This document shows, piece by piece, positions 26,615 to 36,303 of a stretch of DNA of 59,487 nt (the stretch's first letter is position 1; each line of letters opens with the position of its first letter). The position numbers and the translations under genes were made by a program. The notes beneath the pieces are model-generated. The model was not told where the DNA came from. It saw only the letters and a program-made list of their open reading frames with translations, and did no database searches. This stretch comes from an uncultured Bacteroidales bacterium (lineage in GTDB: Bacteria; Bacteroidota; Bacteroidia; Bacteroidales; UBA932): positions 1-59,487 of the forward strand of contig CAMYAE010000011.1 of the NCBI GenBank assembly GCA_947253655.1, written 5' to 3'.

Positions 26615-28027
26615 CTATCTTATTGAATTCAGCACGTCCAGCTTGCCTCTTGCAATAAGAGTCACTATAAGTTCCCCAAACAGGGAGTTCTGCCATGCAA
26701 ACCAGGAACGGGTATAATCCGAAGCATCGTCCTTATGGAAAGACTCATGGATAAATCCTGTGCCTGCATCAGTAGTCATAAGAGATTTTATGCAAGCCCG
26801 TATTTCATCATCATCAGTTGCAGTAAAAGCCCTCATCATAATGCTCATGGGCCATATCACCTGTTTTCCGATATGAGGGCCGCCGATGCCCTCACCGGCC
26901 TTTCCTTTCCAAAAGTAAGGGTTGCTGTCGCTCCAAACGAACTTTCTGGTATTCAAATATATAGGGTCATTCATCATTGAGGGGATCAGATATCCCAAAG
27001 ACAAAAGACTCGGCACATTCGCATCATCCATCATATAACCGTTGCCGAAACCGTCGACCTCGAAAGCGTAGATATTCCCGAAACGGGGATGATTTACGAC
27101 TGCATATTCTTTCAGTGCTGTCTCCACTTCATCGGCAAGTTTAGTGCATTCCCGTGCCATACAATGCTTTCGGTTAACCTGCTCTAAGATTTCAGCAGCC
27201 TTGCGCAGAATGTCCACTGCAAAGAAATTCGACGGCACCAGGAACTCAAACTGGGTCGCGTCATCGGACGGACGGAAAGCGGAAGCAATCAGGCCGACCG
27301 GTTTTACGGGATGCCCTAACCCGACACGGGCTTTCGTATCGAGCTGCCTGTCGGTCACCCTAAGGAAATAATAGTCCCCCTCACCGTCTTTTTTCTGCTG
27401 CATCCTGAAAGTATCAAGAATATTCCGGACAGCCTTCAGCCAGACCTCATCAAAAACAGAGGCATCGCCTGTCTCTTTCCAATAGCCGTATGCCAGGCGG
27501 ACAGGATAGCAATGCGAGTCTATCTCCCATTTCCTCTCAAAGACTTCCGGCTTCTGAGGTGTGCCGGTATCGTCTTTGACAGCTCCCTCTCCGGTAGGCC
27601 CGTCATTGAAAGCATTTGCATAGGGGTCAGTGTTTATAAGGCTGAATTGGCAGCGTATCACCCCGGCTATCATCTCCGCCAGCTCCTTATCCCTGGAAGC
27701 CAAATGGATATATGGCCATATCTGCCCTCCGGAATCCCTAAGCCACATGGCAGGAATGTCTCCCGTATATACAAAGGTACGCGGACGTCCCTGTTCGTCT
27801 TTGCCGGGATGCACAGTCGTGTCCAAAGTGTTAGGGAAACAGTTTACAAACATCCACCTGAGGTACGAATTCTTCAACAGCGCGGCGGTTTCCGTTATCT
27901 CTTTCTCAACGGCAGTCGAAGTGAAAAGCCTCTTATCCTTGTCCGGTCTCTGTGAATTGAACTCTTGCCCGGACAATGGCACGAGTGTAATTGCCGTTGC
28001 GGCAAAAACGGTCAATATTTTTTTCAT
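26615..28027 (-). CDS. GH125 exo-alpha-1,6-mannosidase
   Basis: A 470-residue protein when started at the ATG at 28027 (MKKILTVFAATAITLVPLSG), which gives a clean signal peptide; the longer frame upstream lacks one. GH125 signatures: GDIPAMWLRDSGGQIWPY (about 89-106), KWEIDSHCYPVRLAYGYW (about 165-182), MDDANVPSLLSLGY and GTGFIHESFHKDD. It is an inverting enzyme removing terminal alpha-1,6-linked mannose from mannan or N-glycan cores. It is divergent from the GH130-GH92 operon and probably acts in the periplasm with it. Confidence 0.93.
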   Translation of the reverse strand: MKKILTVFAATAITLVPLSGQEFNSQRPDKDKRLFTSTAVEKEITETAALLKNSYLRWMFVNCFPNTLDTTVHPGKDEQGRPRTFVYTGDIPAMWLRDSGGQIWPYIHLASRDKELAEMIAGVIRCQFSLINTDPYANAFNDGPTGEGAVKDDTGTPQKPEVFERKWEIDSHCYPVRLAYGYWKETGDASVFDEVWLKAVRNILDTFRMQQKKDGEGDYYFLRVTDRQLDTKARVGLGHPVKPVGLIASAFRPSDDATQFEFLVPSNFFAVDILRKAAEILEQVNRKHCMARECTKLADEVETALKEYAVVNHPRFGNIYAFEVDGFGNGYMMDDANVPSLLSLGYLIPSMMNDPIYLNTRKFVWSDSNPYFWKGKAGEGIGGPHIGKQVIWPMSIMMRAFTATDDDEIRACIKSLMTTDAGTGFIHESFHKDDASDYTRSWFAWQNSLFGELIVTLIARGKLDVLNSIR

Positions 28028-28131
28028 TTCAATATAATTATCATCAAAACCCCTATCGATTGTAAACGCAATATAGTCAAAGTTTTCCAAAAACAGGCAT
28101 CCGGTCACGTGCGGTCTTACATAAAATTTCT

Positions 28132-28139
28132 TAAATTTG
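28132..28139 (+). promoter_or_regulatory. -7 box for the GH130-GH92 operon
   Basis: TAAATTTG, matching TAnnTTTG, about 110 nt upstream of the GH130 start, giving a leader of about 100 nt. Confidence 0.5.
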
Positions 28140-28247
28140 CGTATATGGAAAATTTTCTACCTATAACTATCCACATATGCTGCCGGATGCAACCTGTAAA
28201 AATGTAGAGGGTATCGGAAAATACGACTTTAATATATAATTATTGAT

Positions 28248-29249
28248 ATGAAAGACATTAAAATTTTCGGAAAATCTTTAAAGAATATGCCTTGGGAAGA
28301 CCGTCCCGAGCACTGCAGCGAGCCGCTTTGGAGATATTCAGCCAATCCTGTAATACCAAGGGATTTACTGCCCGACTCCAACAGTATCTTCAATTCGGCA
28401 GTAGTGCCGTTCGGCTCCGGCTTTGCAGGGGTGTTCCGCTGCGATGACAAAAACAGGAGAATGACACTGCATGCAGGCTTCTCCAAAGACGGGATTAAGT
28501 GGGAAATGGAGCCGGAAACGATAAGATTTTCTTGCGACATACCTGAAATCGGGGAATGGGTCTACGGCTATGACCCTCGCGTCGCGAAAATCGGAGACAA
28601 GTTCTATGTTACCTGGTGCAACGGCTATTACGGACCGACAATCGGTGTCGCCTGGACAACCGATTTCAAGAGTTTTCATCAGGTCGAAAATGCCTTTCTT
28701 CCATACAACCGCAACGGAGTGATGTTTCCTAAAAAGATCAACGGCAATTTCGCTATGCTGTCACGTCCGAGCGATACGGGACATACGGCATTCGGGGACA
28801 TTTTCTATTCAGAATCTCCGGATCTTGTATATTGGGGGCGTCACCGCCACGTTATGTCCCCTGCACCATTCGAGCAGAGTGCATGGCAATGTATGAAAAT
28901 AGGGGCAGGGCCCGTGCCTATCGAGACTTCCGAGGGCTGGCTTCTCTTATATCATGGCGTACTACATTCATGCAACGGCTATGTCTATGCTTTCGGCTCG
29001 GCACTTCTGGATTTGGAACAGCCTTGGAAAGTAATTGCACGCAGTGGGCAATACCTCATTTCTCCGAGAGAAATCTATGAGCTGACGGGGGACGTGCCGA
29101 ATGTCACCTTCCCTTGTGCGGCTTTGCACGATCCTGAAACAGGAAGAATTGCCGTATATTACGGCTGTGCCGACACAGTTACCGGCCTTGCTTTCGGTTA
29201 TATACCCGAAATAATTGAATTTACGGAAAAAACAAACATATTGAAATAA
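28248..29249 (+). CDS. GH130 beta-1,4-mannoside phosphorylase
   Basis: A 333-residue five-bladed propeller protein without a signal peptide, so cytoplasmic. Motifs: GYDPRV (about 104-109, catalytic Asp), FAMLSRPSD with a phosphate-contacting Arg, WQCMKIGAGPVPIET and LLLYHGVL, matching the GH130 phosphorylases rather than GH130 hydrolases. It probably splits Man-beta-1,4-GlcNAc (or mannosylglucose) with phosphate to mannose 1-phosphate. It leads an operon with three GH92 genes, which fits N-glycan core recycling. Confidence 0.88.
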   Translation: MKDIKIFGKSLKNMPWEDRPEHCSEPLWRYSANPVIPRDLLPDSNSIFNSAVVPFGSGFAGVFRCDDKNRRMTLHAGFSKDGIKWEMEPETIRFSCDIPEIGEWVYGYDPRVAKIGDKFYVTWCNGYYGPTIGVAWTTDFKSFHQVENAFLPYNRNGVMFPKKINGNFAMLSRPSDTGHTAFGDIFYSESPDLVYWGRHRHVMSPAPFEQSAWQCMKIGAGPVPIETSEGWLLLYHGVLHSCNGYVYAFGSALLDLEQPWKVIARSGQYLISPREIYELTGDVPNVTFPCAALHDPETGRIAVYYGCADTVTGLAFGYIPEIIEFTEKTNILK

Positions 29250-29255
29250 ATCAGA

Positions 29256-31577
29256 ATGAGACTATCCGGGATAATTATGGTGGGACTATTGTCCCTTGGC
29301 TGCCTTACGATTTCCTCACGGATTCAGGCTGCGGGCCCCGAAATAAAGGTAACCGATTATGTGAATCCTTTTGTAGGCACAAGCAATTTCGGAACGACCA
29401 ATCCGGGAGCCGTGTGCCCTAACGGAATGATGAGCGTGTCGCCTTTCAATGTAAGCGGCTCCGATATCAACAAATGGGACAAGGATTCGAGGTGGTGGTC
29501 GGCTCCATATACGAGCGACAATAGTTATTTCACCGGATATTCTCATATCAACCTGAGCGGCGTGGGCTGTCCGGAGGTCGGTTCGATCATAGTAATGCCT
29601 ACTTCAGGAGAGCCGGAGTTTGATTATAGGATATACGGCAGCGAATACGATATGGAAGCTGCCGGTCCCGGCTACTATACCAACCGGCTCACAAAATACG
29701 ATATCGGCACCGAGGTCAGTGCGACAACAAGGACCTCAATAGAAAGATTTACCTATTCGGCCGGCAAGGCAAACATCCTTTTAAATCTCGGACTCGGTCT
29801 GACCAACGAAACCGGAGGCTGGATACGACGCATAAGCGATACTGAGATAGAGGGCATGCGGTGTGCCGGAACATTCTGTTACAATCCGCAGGCTGTCTTC
29901 CCTATATATTTCTTTGCAAGAATAAACCGCAAGCCGGATTCGGCAGGCTTCTGGAAAAAACAGCCGCAGATGACGGCAGAAGCCCAATGGGATATTTACA
30001 GCGGCAAGTACAAGCCGTACCCCGGCTATATGAAAGAATTGGCGGGAGATGATATTGGTTATTGGTTTTCATTCGATAACATAGCCGACGGAGAACAGAT
30101 TATGATACAGGTGGCCGTCTCTTTCGTCAGTTGTGCCAATGCCAAGGAGAATTTGGAAGCCGAGCAGCAGGGGTTCGATTTTGAAAAAGTGCGTAAGGAT
30201 GCCGAAGACAGGTGGGAAGCCGACTTGGGCAAGGTAAAGGTGTCCGGTGGGACCGAAGACCGGAAAAGGATATTTTACACGGCACTGTACCACGCCCTTA
30301 TTCATCCTAACATCCTTAATGATATAAACGGAGAATACCCCCTTATGGAAGAAGGACCTCTTTGCGACAACGGCAACCGGATTATCGGCAAACTGCCTCA
30401 AGGACACAACAGATACACGGTGTTCTCCCTTTGGGATACATATAGGAACGTGCACCAGCTGCTTGCACTCCTCTTCCCCGACCGCCAAGAGGATATGGTA
30501 AGGAGTATGGTGGAAATGTACAAGGAATGGGGCTGGATGCCGAAATGGGAGCTCTTCGGGCGGGAGACCTTCACAATGGAAGGTGATCCTGCCATACCTG
30601 TCATTGCAGACACCTGGCTGAAAGGCATAAGGGATTTCGACATCGACGCTGCATACGATGCCTTTATAAAATCGGCGACTACACGCGGAAAAGACAATCC
30701 CCTAAGACCTGACATAGACCCATATATAGAAAAGGGCTATATACCTCTGGGATTTTATGCGGCTGATTTCAGCGGAGACAATTCCGTCTCCCATGCCCTT
30801 GAATACTATGTGGCTGACAATGCCCTGTCCCTGCTTGCCGCCGACCTTGCCGAATCCACAGGGGAACAGAGATATTCCCACGACGCCAAGCTGTTCAGAG
30901 AAAGGTCATTAGGCTATAAAAACTATTATTGCAAAGAGTTCGGGACACTAAGACCTCTGACCAAGGAGGGGAAATTCCTGTCGCCTTTTGACCCAAGGCA
31001 GGGAGAGAATTTCGAGCATGTGCCGGGATTTCATGAAGGCAGTGCGTGGAACTATACTTTCTATGTGCCTCATGACATTTCAGGCTATGCCGGACTCATG
31101 GGCGGGAAAAAGGTTTTTGTGGATAAGTTGCAAATGGTTTTTGACGAAAATCTTTATGATCCGGCCAACGAGCCCGACATTGCCTATCCTTATCTTTTCA
31201 GCCGCTTCAAGGGAGAAGAATGGAGGACGCAGAGAACCGTCAGGAAGCTGATTGACAAATATTTCACCGACACTCCGGACGGGCTGCCCGGCAATGACGA
31301 CACCGGCACAATGTCCGCATGGCTCGTGTTTTCAATGCTCGGATTTTATCCTGACTGCCCCGGAGAACCGGCATATACTTTGACTACTCCTTCATTTGAT
31401 AATATATCCATAGAAATAGACCCGAAATATTATAAAGGCAAATCTTCCTTGAAAATTGAAAAGACGGCAGGAGATATTATAAAATCGGTATATTGCGGCA
31501 AAAAGCTTCTGAAAGGATATAGGATAAGCCATAAGGACCTGATTGAAAGCGGCTCGCTATATTTCCGCTGCCGATAG
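29256..31577 (+). CDS. GH92 alpha-mannosidase 1
   Basis: A 773-residue protein with an N-terminal signal (LLSLGCLTISSRIQA). The N-terminal beta domain begins VNPFVGTSNFGTTNPGA rather than the usual GxGGHGH motif. The catalytic-acid region GRETFTMEG places E437 at the expected acid position, and GNDDTGTMSAW supplies the base-region aspartates. GH92 enzymes are calcium-dependent inverting exo-alpha-mannosidases for 1,2, 1,3, 1,4 or 1,6 links. The unusual N-terminal motif suggests a different linkage from the second paralogue. It starts 6 nt after the GH130 gene. Confidence 0.92.
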   Translation: MRLSGIIMVGLLSLGCLTISSRIQAAGPEIKVTDYVNPFVGTSNFGTTNPGAVCPNGMMSVSPFNVSGSDINKWDKDSRWWSAPYTSDNSYFTGYSHINLSGVGCPEVGSIIVMPTSGEPEFDYRIYGSEYDMEAAGPGYYTNRLTKYDIGTEVSATTRTSIERFTYSAGKANILLNLGLGLTNETGGWIRRISDTEIEGMRCAGTFCYNPQAVFPIYFFARINRKPDSAGFWKKQPQMTAEAQWDIYSGKYKPYPGYMKELAGDDIGYWFSFDNIADGEQIMIQVAVSFVSCANAKENLEAEQQGFDFEKVRKDAEDRWEADLGKVKVSGGTEDRKRIFYTALYHALIHPNILNDINGEYPLMEEGPLCDNGNRIIGKLPQGHNRYTVFSLWDTYRNVHQLLALLFPDRQEDMVRSMVEMYKEWGWMPKWELFGRETFTMEGDPAIPVIADTWLKGIRDFDIDAAYDAFIKSATTRGKDNPLRPDIDPYIEKGYIPLGFYAADFSGDNSVSHALEYYVADNALSLLAADLAESTGEQRYSHDAKLFRERSLGYKNYYCKEFGTLRPLTKEGKFLSPFDPRQGENFEHVPGFHEGSAWNYTFYVPHDISGYAGLMGGKKVFVDKLQMVFDENLYDPANEPDIAYPYLFSRFKGEEWRTQRTVRKLIDKYFTDTPDGLPGNDDTGTMSAWLVFSMLGFYPDCPGEPAYTLTTPSFDNISIEIDPKYYKGKSSLKIEKTAGDIIKSVYCGKKLLKGYRISHKDLIESGSLYFRCR

Positions 31578-31609
31578 AATATTTGATTGACAATAAACAC
31601 TATTACTAT

Positions 31610-33796
31610 ATGAGCATTAAGAGATATTTTATTTTAATTGCGGCTGTCCTGCTCGCCGGGTGCAGCGTGCAAGAGCAGACACGGTTTACAGATTATGTGG
31701 ACACACATATAGGTGCAGGCGGTCACGGCCATGTTTTTGTCGGTGCAAATATGCCTTTCGGCTTTGTACAATTAGGGCCTACAAGTATACCGGAGACATG
31801 GGACTGGACATCAGGCTACCACATATCGGATTCTACGGTAATAGGATTCTCCCATACCCATTTGGAGGGTACCGGCATTGGAGACCTCTTTGACGTTACC
31901 GTAATGCCTGTAATCGGAGAGGTGGAATACTCGCGAGGAGGTGAGGGACTGTGGTCATACGCGGACCGGAGCCGTGAAATCAGCAAGCCCGGATATTACA
32001 GCGTGCCTCTTATTAAAAACGGCATCAAGGCCGAGATGACAGCTACGGCAAGGGTCGGGTTCCACAAATATACTTTTCCGGCTACCGATTCCGCAGCCAT
32101 TGTATTCGATTTGGAGAACGGAGGCTGCTGGGACAAGGCGACACGCACTCATATAGAGGCAATAGGAGACAAAGCCCTAAAAGGCTACAGATATTCCACT
32201 GGCTGGGCAAAGAATCAGAAGATATTTTTCTATGCAGAATTTTCAAAGCCTTTCAAGTCATTCCGGACCATTGACAGTCTCATGGATAATTCCGTGAACG
32301 AACTGTACGGGAGAGCTGATTTCGGCAATATCAACGAGGGCGAAACCGTTCTTCTGAAAGTCGCCCTGTCCCCAGTAAGCGAAGAGAACGCCCTTATGAA
32401 CATGAATGCTGAATTAGCCGGTTGGGACTTTGAAAAAACCGTAAAGGATGCGGACGAGGCATGGAACAAAGAATTGTCCAAAATCCGGATTGAAACTGCG
32501 GATTCCGAAGCAAGGAAAATTTTCTACACGGCGATGTACCATTCCATGATACATCCAGCGGTGTTCAACGACATTAACGGGGACTACCGTGGAAGCAATG
32601 ACAGCACATATAGGCATGAGGGATTTACGAATTACACAATCTTCTCGTTATGGGACACTTACAGGGCTGCCATGCCGTTGGCGAGCATAATCCACACCGA
32701 AAAGATGAACGACTTTGTGAACACGATGCTGCGCATTTACGACCAGCAGGGAAAGTTGCCGGTATGGCATCTTATGGCAAATGAAACCGATTGCATGGTC
32801 GGCAATCCGGGCGCCATAGTAGTTGCAGACGCCATAGTGAAAGGATTCGACGGCTTTGACAAAGAGAGGGCTTTCGCAGCATTGAAAAATTCCCTGATGT
32901 TAGATGAAAGAGGGCAGGATTTAAGGAAAAAATACGGCTATATACCATCGGACATCTACAACGAATCCATTGCCAACGACATGGAATATGCAATTGCAGA
33001 CGCTGCAACTGCAAATGCCGCTGAATATTTAGGCAAGGGCGAAGAGGCGGATTTCTTCAGGCAGAGAAGTCTTTCCTACAAGAACTATATGGATAAAGAA
33101 ACCCTGCTTGCAAGGGGAAAGTTTGCGGACGGGAGCTGGAGGACCCCTTTCAATCCGGTAGAGTCCAGCCATAGGGAAAATGATTATTGCGAGGGGAATG
33201 CCTGGCAATATACCTGGCTGGCACCGCATGATTTCAACGGGCTGAAAGAATTTTACGGCAGCGAAGAAAAACTGATTGAAAGGCTCGACTCTCTTTTCAC
33301 CACATCATCGAAGATAGAGGGAGAGAATGTGTCTCCGGACATTTCCGGACTTATAGGGCAATATGTCCATGGTAACGAGCCAAGTCATCATATAATCTAT
33401 TTCTACACTATGGCCGGAGTCCCTTGGAAAGCTGCGGAGAAAGTGCGTGAGGTGTTAAGCACAATGTATTCTACAGAGCCTGACGGGCTTTCCGGAAATG
33501 AAGACGAGGGGCAGATGAGCGCATGGTACATATTGTCAAGTTTAGGCTTCTATCAGGTGGAGCCAGCTTCAACCAGATTTTGGATCGGCTCTCCTATATT
33601 CGATTCGGCCAAGATAGATGTAGGAGGCAGAACTTTTGATATTCAGACAATTGACAACAGTTCCAAAAACATCTACATCAACTCCATAGAATTGAACGGC
33701 AAAGAGTACAAAAAGGCCTATATCGACTATAAGGATATAGTCAGGGGAGGGAAATTGGTTTTCAGAATGGGCGATAAACCGACAAAATGGTATTGA
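31610..33796 (+). CDS. GH92 alpha-mannosidase 2
   Basis: A 728-residue lipoprotein starting at the ATG at 31610 (MSIKRYFIL); the lipobox is VLLAGCSV. It carries the canonical N-terminal motif HIGAGGHGHVFVGANMPFG, the acid at E392 (MANETDCMVG) and base-region aspartates in GNEDEGQMSAWY. This is the classic GH92 pattern for alpha-1,2-mannosidases, though linkage needs testing. It is the third gene of the operon, 32 nt after GH92-1 and 2 nt before GH92-3. Confidence 0.94.
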   Translation: MSIKRYFILIAAVLLAGCSVQEQTRFTDYVDTHIGAGGHGHVFVGANMPFGFVQLGPTSIPETWDWTSGYHISDSTVIGFSHTHLEGTGIGDLFDVTVMPVIGEVEYSRGGEGLWSYADRSREISKPGYYSVPLIKNGIKAEMTATARVGFHKYTFPATDSAAIVFDLENGGCWDKATRTHIEAIGDKALKGYRYSTGWAKNQKIFFYAEFSKPFKSFRTIDSLMDNSVNELYGRADFGNINEGETVLLKVALSPVSEENALMNMNAELAGWDFEKTVKDADEAWNKELSKIRIETADSEARKIFYTAMYHSMIHPAVFNDINGDYRGSNDSTYRHEGFTNYTIFSLWDTYRAAMPLASIIHTEKMNDFVNTMLRIYDQQGKLPVWHLMANETDCMVGNPGAIVVADAIVKGFDGFDKERAFAALKNSLMLDERGQDLRKKYGYIPSDIYNESIANDMEYAIADAATANAAEYLGKGEEADFFRQRSLSYKNYMDKETLLARGKFADGSWRTPFNPVESSHRENDYCEGNAWQYTWLAPHDFNGLKEFYGSEEKLIERLDSLFTTSSKIEGENVSPDISGLIGQYVHGNEPSHHIIYFYTMAGVPWKAAEKVREVLSTMYSTEPDGLSGNEDEGQMSAWYILSSLGFYQVEPASTRFWIGSPIFDSAKIDVGGRTFDIQTIDNSSKNIYINSIELNGKEYKKAYIDYKDIVRGGKLVFRMGDKPTKWY

Positions 33797-33798
33797 TT

Positions 33799-36105
33799 AT
33801 GAAGAAAGCATTTTTAATTGTCATTTCTGCCGCTTTCCTGTTTTTCAGTTGTGGCAGAAGTTGCGAGGAAATCCCGGATTTTTCTCCTGCCGACTATGTC
33901 TCCACACTGACCGGCACCTTGTCGGACTACTCGCTGTCTGCCGGGAACACCTACCCTGCAACGGCTCTGCCATGGGGGATGAACTTCTGGACGCCGCAGA
34001 CAGGACCGAACGGGGACGGCTGGATATATACCTATTCGGCACATAAGATCAGAGGCTTCAAACAAACGCACCAGCCCTCGCCATGGATCAACGATTACGG
34101 CCAATTCTCAATCATGCCGGTAAGGGACGCATCCATGTTCGAAGAGGAAGCAAGGGCGAGCTGGTTTTCCCACAAGAGCGAAACGGCAAAGCCGTATTAT
34201 TATCAGGTCTATCTTGCTGACCACGATATAAATGTAGAACTTACGCCTACGGAGAGGGCTGCCGTTTTCAGGCTCACCTACCCTGAAAGCGAGACTTCCG
34301 CCGTAGTCGTGGATGCTTTCGACAAGGGCTCCTATATTAAAGTCGATGCCGCAGCCGGAATTGTCACAGGCTTTTCGACACGCAACAGCGGCGGAGTGCC
34401 GGAGAATTTCAAGAACAGTTTCATACTCAAATTCGACAAGAAGATAGATGATTTTTCTTATGTAGTTGACGGCGACGAAATTATGTTTGACGGCTCAGGA
34501 GAATTGCCGGGAGTGAAAAGCGACCACGTTATGGCAGTTGTCAGATTCAAGACCGCACGCGGAGAGAAAGTCAGGATTGAGGCTGCCTCGTCGTTCATTT
34601 CTCCGGAGCAGGCTGCGACAAACCTCAAAGAGGTGGAAGACAAATCTTTCGATGAGGTCAAGAATGCCGGAAGAGACCGTTGGAACGAAGTTTTAGGCAG
34701 GATTAAAGTTTCCGGAGGTTCGGAAGAACAATATCGCACTTTCTATTCCTGCCTCTACAGGAGCACCCTGTTTCCGCGCAAATTATATGAAATAGACGAC
34801 AAAGGCAACATTGTGCATTACAGCCCTTACAACGGTGAAGTACTTGACGGATATATGTACACCGACACCGGTTTCTGGGACACTTTCAGGGCTCTTTTTC
34901 CTTTGCTCAACTTAGTATATCCGGATGTAAACAAAGAGATCCAAGCTGCTTTAGCCAATATAGCCAAAGAAAATCCTTTCCTGCCGGAATGGTCAAGCCC
35001 CGGACACAGAGGCTGCATGGTCGGCAACAATTCCGCTTCTGTTGTGGCTGATGCAATCCTCTGCGGAGTGAATGCAGAAGACCTTGAGACGCTCTACAAT
35101 ACCATTGTATATGGCACGGAGAATGTTTTACAGACCGCAAATTCATCAGGACGCCTCGGACACGAATATTATAATGAATACGGATATATACCGTATGATG
35201 TAGGGATTAACGAGAATGTTGCAAGGACTTTGGAATATTCCTATGCTGACTGGTGCATCTTGCAGATAGCCAAGAAATTGGACAGGCCTGCATCAGAAAT
35301 TGAAAAATGGACGAAAAGAGCGAATAATTATAAAAATGTCTTCGACAAGTCTACGTCACTTATGAGGGGCAGAAATCTCGACGGGAGTTTCCAGGAGCCT
35401 TTCAGCCCTTATAAATGGGGGGACGCCTTTACGGAAGGCAATTCATGGCATTATACATGGTCGGTATTCCATGACATTCAGGGGCTGATAGATCTTATGG
35501 GCGGCAAGAAAAATTTTGTTGCAATGCTCGATTCCGTTTTTGTGGTACCTCCTATTTATGATGACAGCTATTACGGATTTTGCATTCACGAGATAAAGGA
35601 GATGCAGGTGGCGAATATGGGCAATTATGCCCATGGCAACCAGCCGGCACAGCATGTCGCTTATCTATATGACTATGCCGGACAGGCGTGGAAAACCCAA
35701 AAGATCGTGCGTGAGGTAATGGACAAGCTGTATTCAGCCGCTCCCGATGCCTATTGCGGAGATGAAGACAACGGCCAGACCTCTGCCTGGTATGTTTTCT
35801 CGGCATTAGGCTTCTACCCTGTCTGCCCGGGAAGCCTCCAATATGCAGTGGGCTCGCCTCTTTTCAAAAAGGCTGTAATTACAAGGCCTGACGGCAAGAA
35901 GATAGAAATATCGGCTCCCGCCAATTCGGCAGGCAACATCTATGTGAGAGGCATGACATTGAACGGGAATAATTGGAACAACAACTACCTCAACTACAAC
36001 GATTTGGTTGTCGGGGCGAAAATCCGTTTCCAAATGTCAGGATTACCTGCTTTCGGCAGGGGGACTTCCGAGAGTAACAAGCCGTATTCATTCAGCAGAG
36101 AATAA
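33799..36105 (+). CDS. GH92 family protein 3, catalytic acid Glu not conserved
   Basis: A 768-residue lipoprotein from the ATG at 33799 (MKKAFLIVIS), lipobox LFFSCGRS. It aligns over its full length with the other two GH92 proteins and keeps the base-region motif GDEDNGQTSAWY. At the acid position the sequence reads SPGHRGCMVG, so E392 of paralogue 2 aligns with H403. One characterised GH92 branch that lacks this Glu cleaves mannose-1-phospho-6-mannose, where no acid is needed. A phosphomannan-uncapping or otherwise specialised role is thus possible. It is the last gene before the integrated element. Confidence 0.9.
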   Translation: MKKAFLIVISAAFLFFSCGRSCEEIPDFSPADYVSTLTGTLSDYSLSAGNTYPATALPWGMNFWTPQTGPNGDGWIYTYSAHKIRGFKQTHQPSPWINDYGQFSIMPVRDASMFEEEARASWFSHKSETAKPYYYQVYLADHDINVELTPTERAAVFRLTYPESETSAVVVDAFDKGSYIKVDAAAGIVTGFSTRNSGGVPENFKNSFILKFDKKIDDFSYVVDGDEIMFDGSGELPGVKSDHVMAVVRFKTARGEKVRIEAASSFISPEQAATNLKEVEDKSFDEVKNAGRDRWNEVLGRIKVSGGSEEQYRTFYSCLYRSTLFPRKLYEIDDKGNIVHYSPYNGEVLDGYMYTDTGFWDTFRALFPLLNLVYPDVNKEIQAALANIAKENPFLPEWSSPGHRGCMVGNNSASVVADAILCGVNAEDLETLYNTIVYGTENVLQTANSSGRLGHEYYNEYGYIPYDVGINENVARTLEYSYADWCILQIAKKLDRPASEIEKWTKRANNYKNVFDKSTSLMRGRNLDGSFQEPFSPYKWGDAFTEGNSWHYTWSVFHDIQGLIDLMGGKKNFVAMLDSVFVVPPIYDDSYYGFCIHEIKEMQVANMGNYAHGNQPAQHVAYLYDYAGQAWKTQKIVREVMDKLYSAAPDAYCGDEDNGQTSAWYVFSALGFYPVCPGSLQYAVGSPLFKKAVITRPDGKKIEISAPANSAGNIYVRGMTLNGNNWNNNYLNYNDLVVGAKIRFQMSGLPAFGRGTSESNKPYSFSRE

Positions 36106-36163
36106 AATGACATAGTCAAAAGTGTTTTCTGTTGATATATAACTATTTGTGAGTGTATGTTAT

Positions 36164-36177
36164 AAATATGGTACAAA
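36164..36177 (+). repeat. left attachment-site candidate
   Basis: AAATATGGTACAAA, identical to 53383-53396, lying 59 nt after the GH92-3 stop codon. Confidence 0.6.
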
Positions 36178-36245
36178 TATAAAAAAATCAACCATAAATA
36201 CTAACTAATTGATTTGTAAAGGTATAAATAATTTTAGATAAACAA

Positions 36246-36279
36246 CAATAAAAGCCACCCTTTCGAGTGGCTTTTATTG
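36246..36279 (-). terminator. terminator at the left end of the element
   Basis: A 13-bp perfect stem (CAATAAAAGCCAC and complement) around an 8-nt loop, placed 25 nt beyond the DUF6266 stop on the minus strand. Confidence 0.8.
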
Positions 36280-36303
36280 CAAGAAAACGATAATACCTTA
36301 GTT

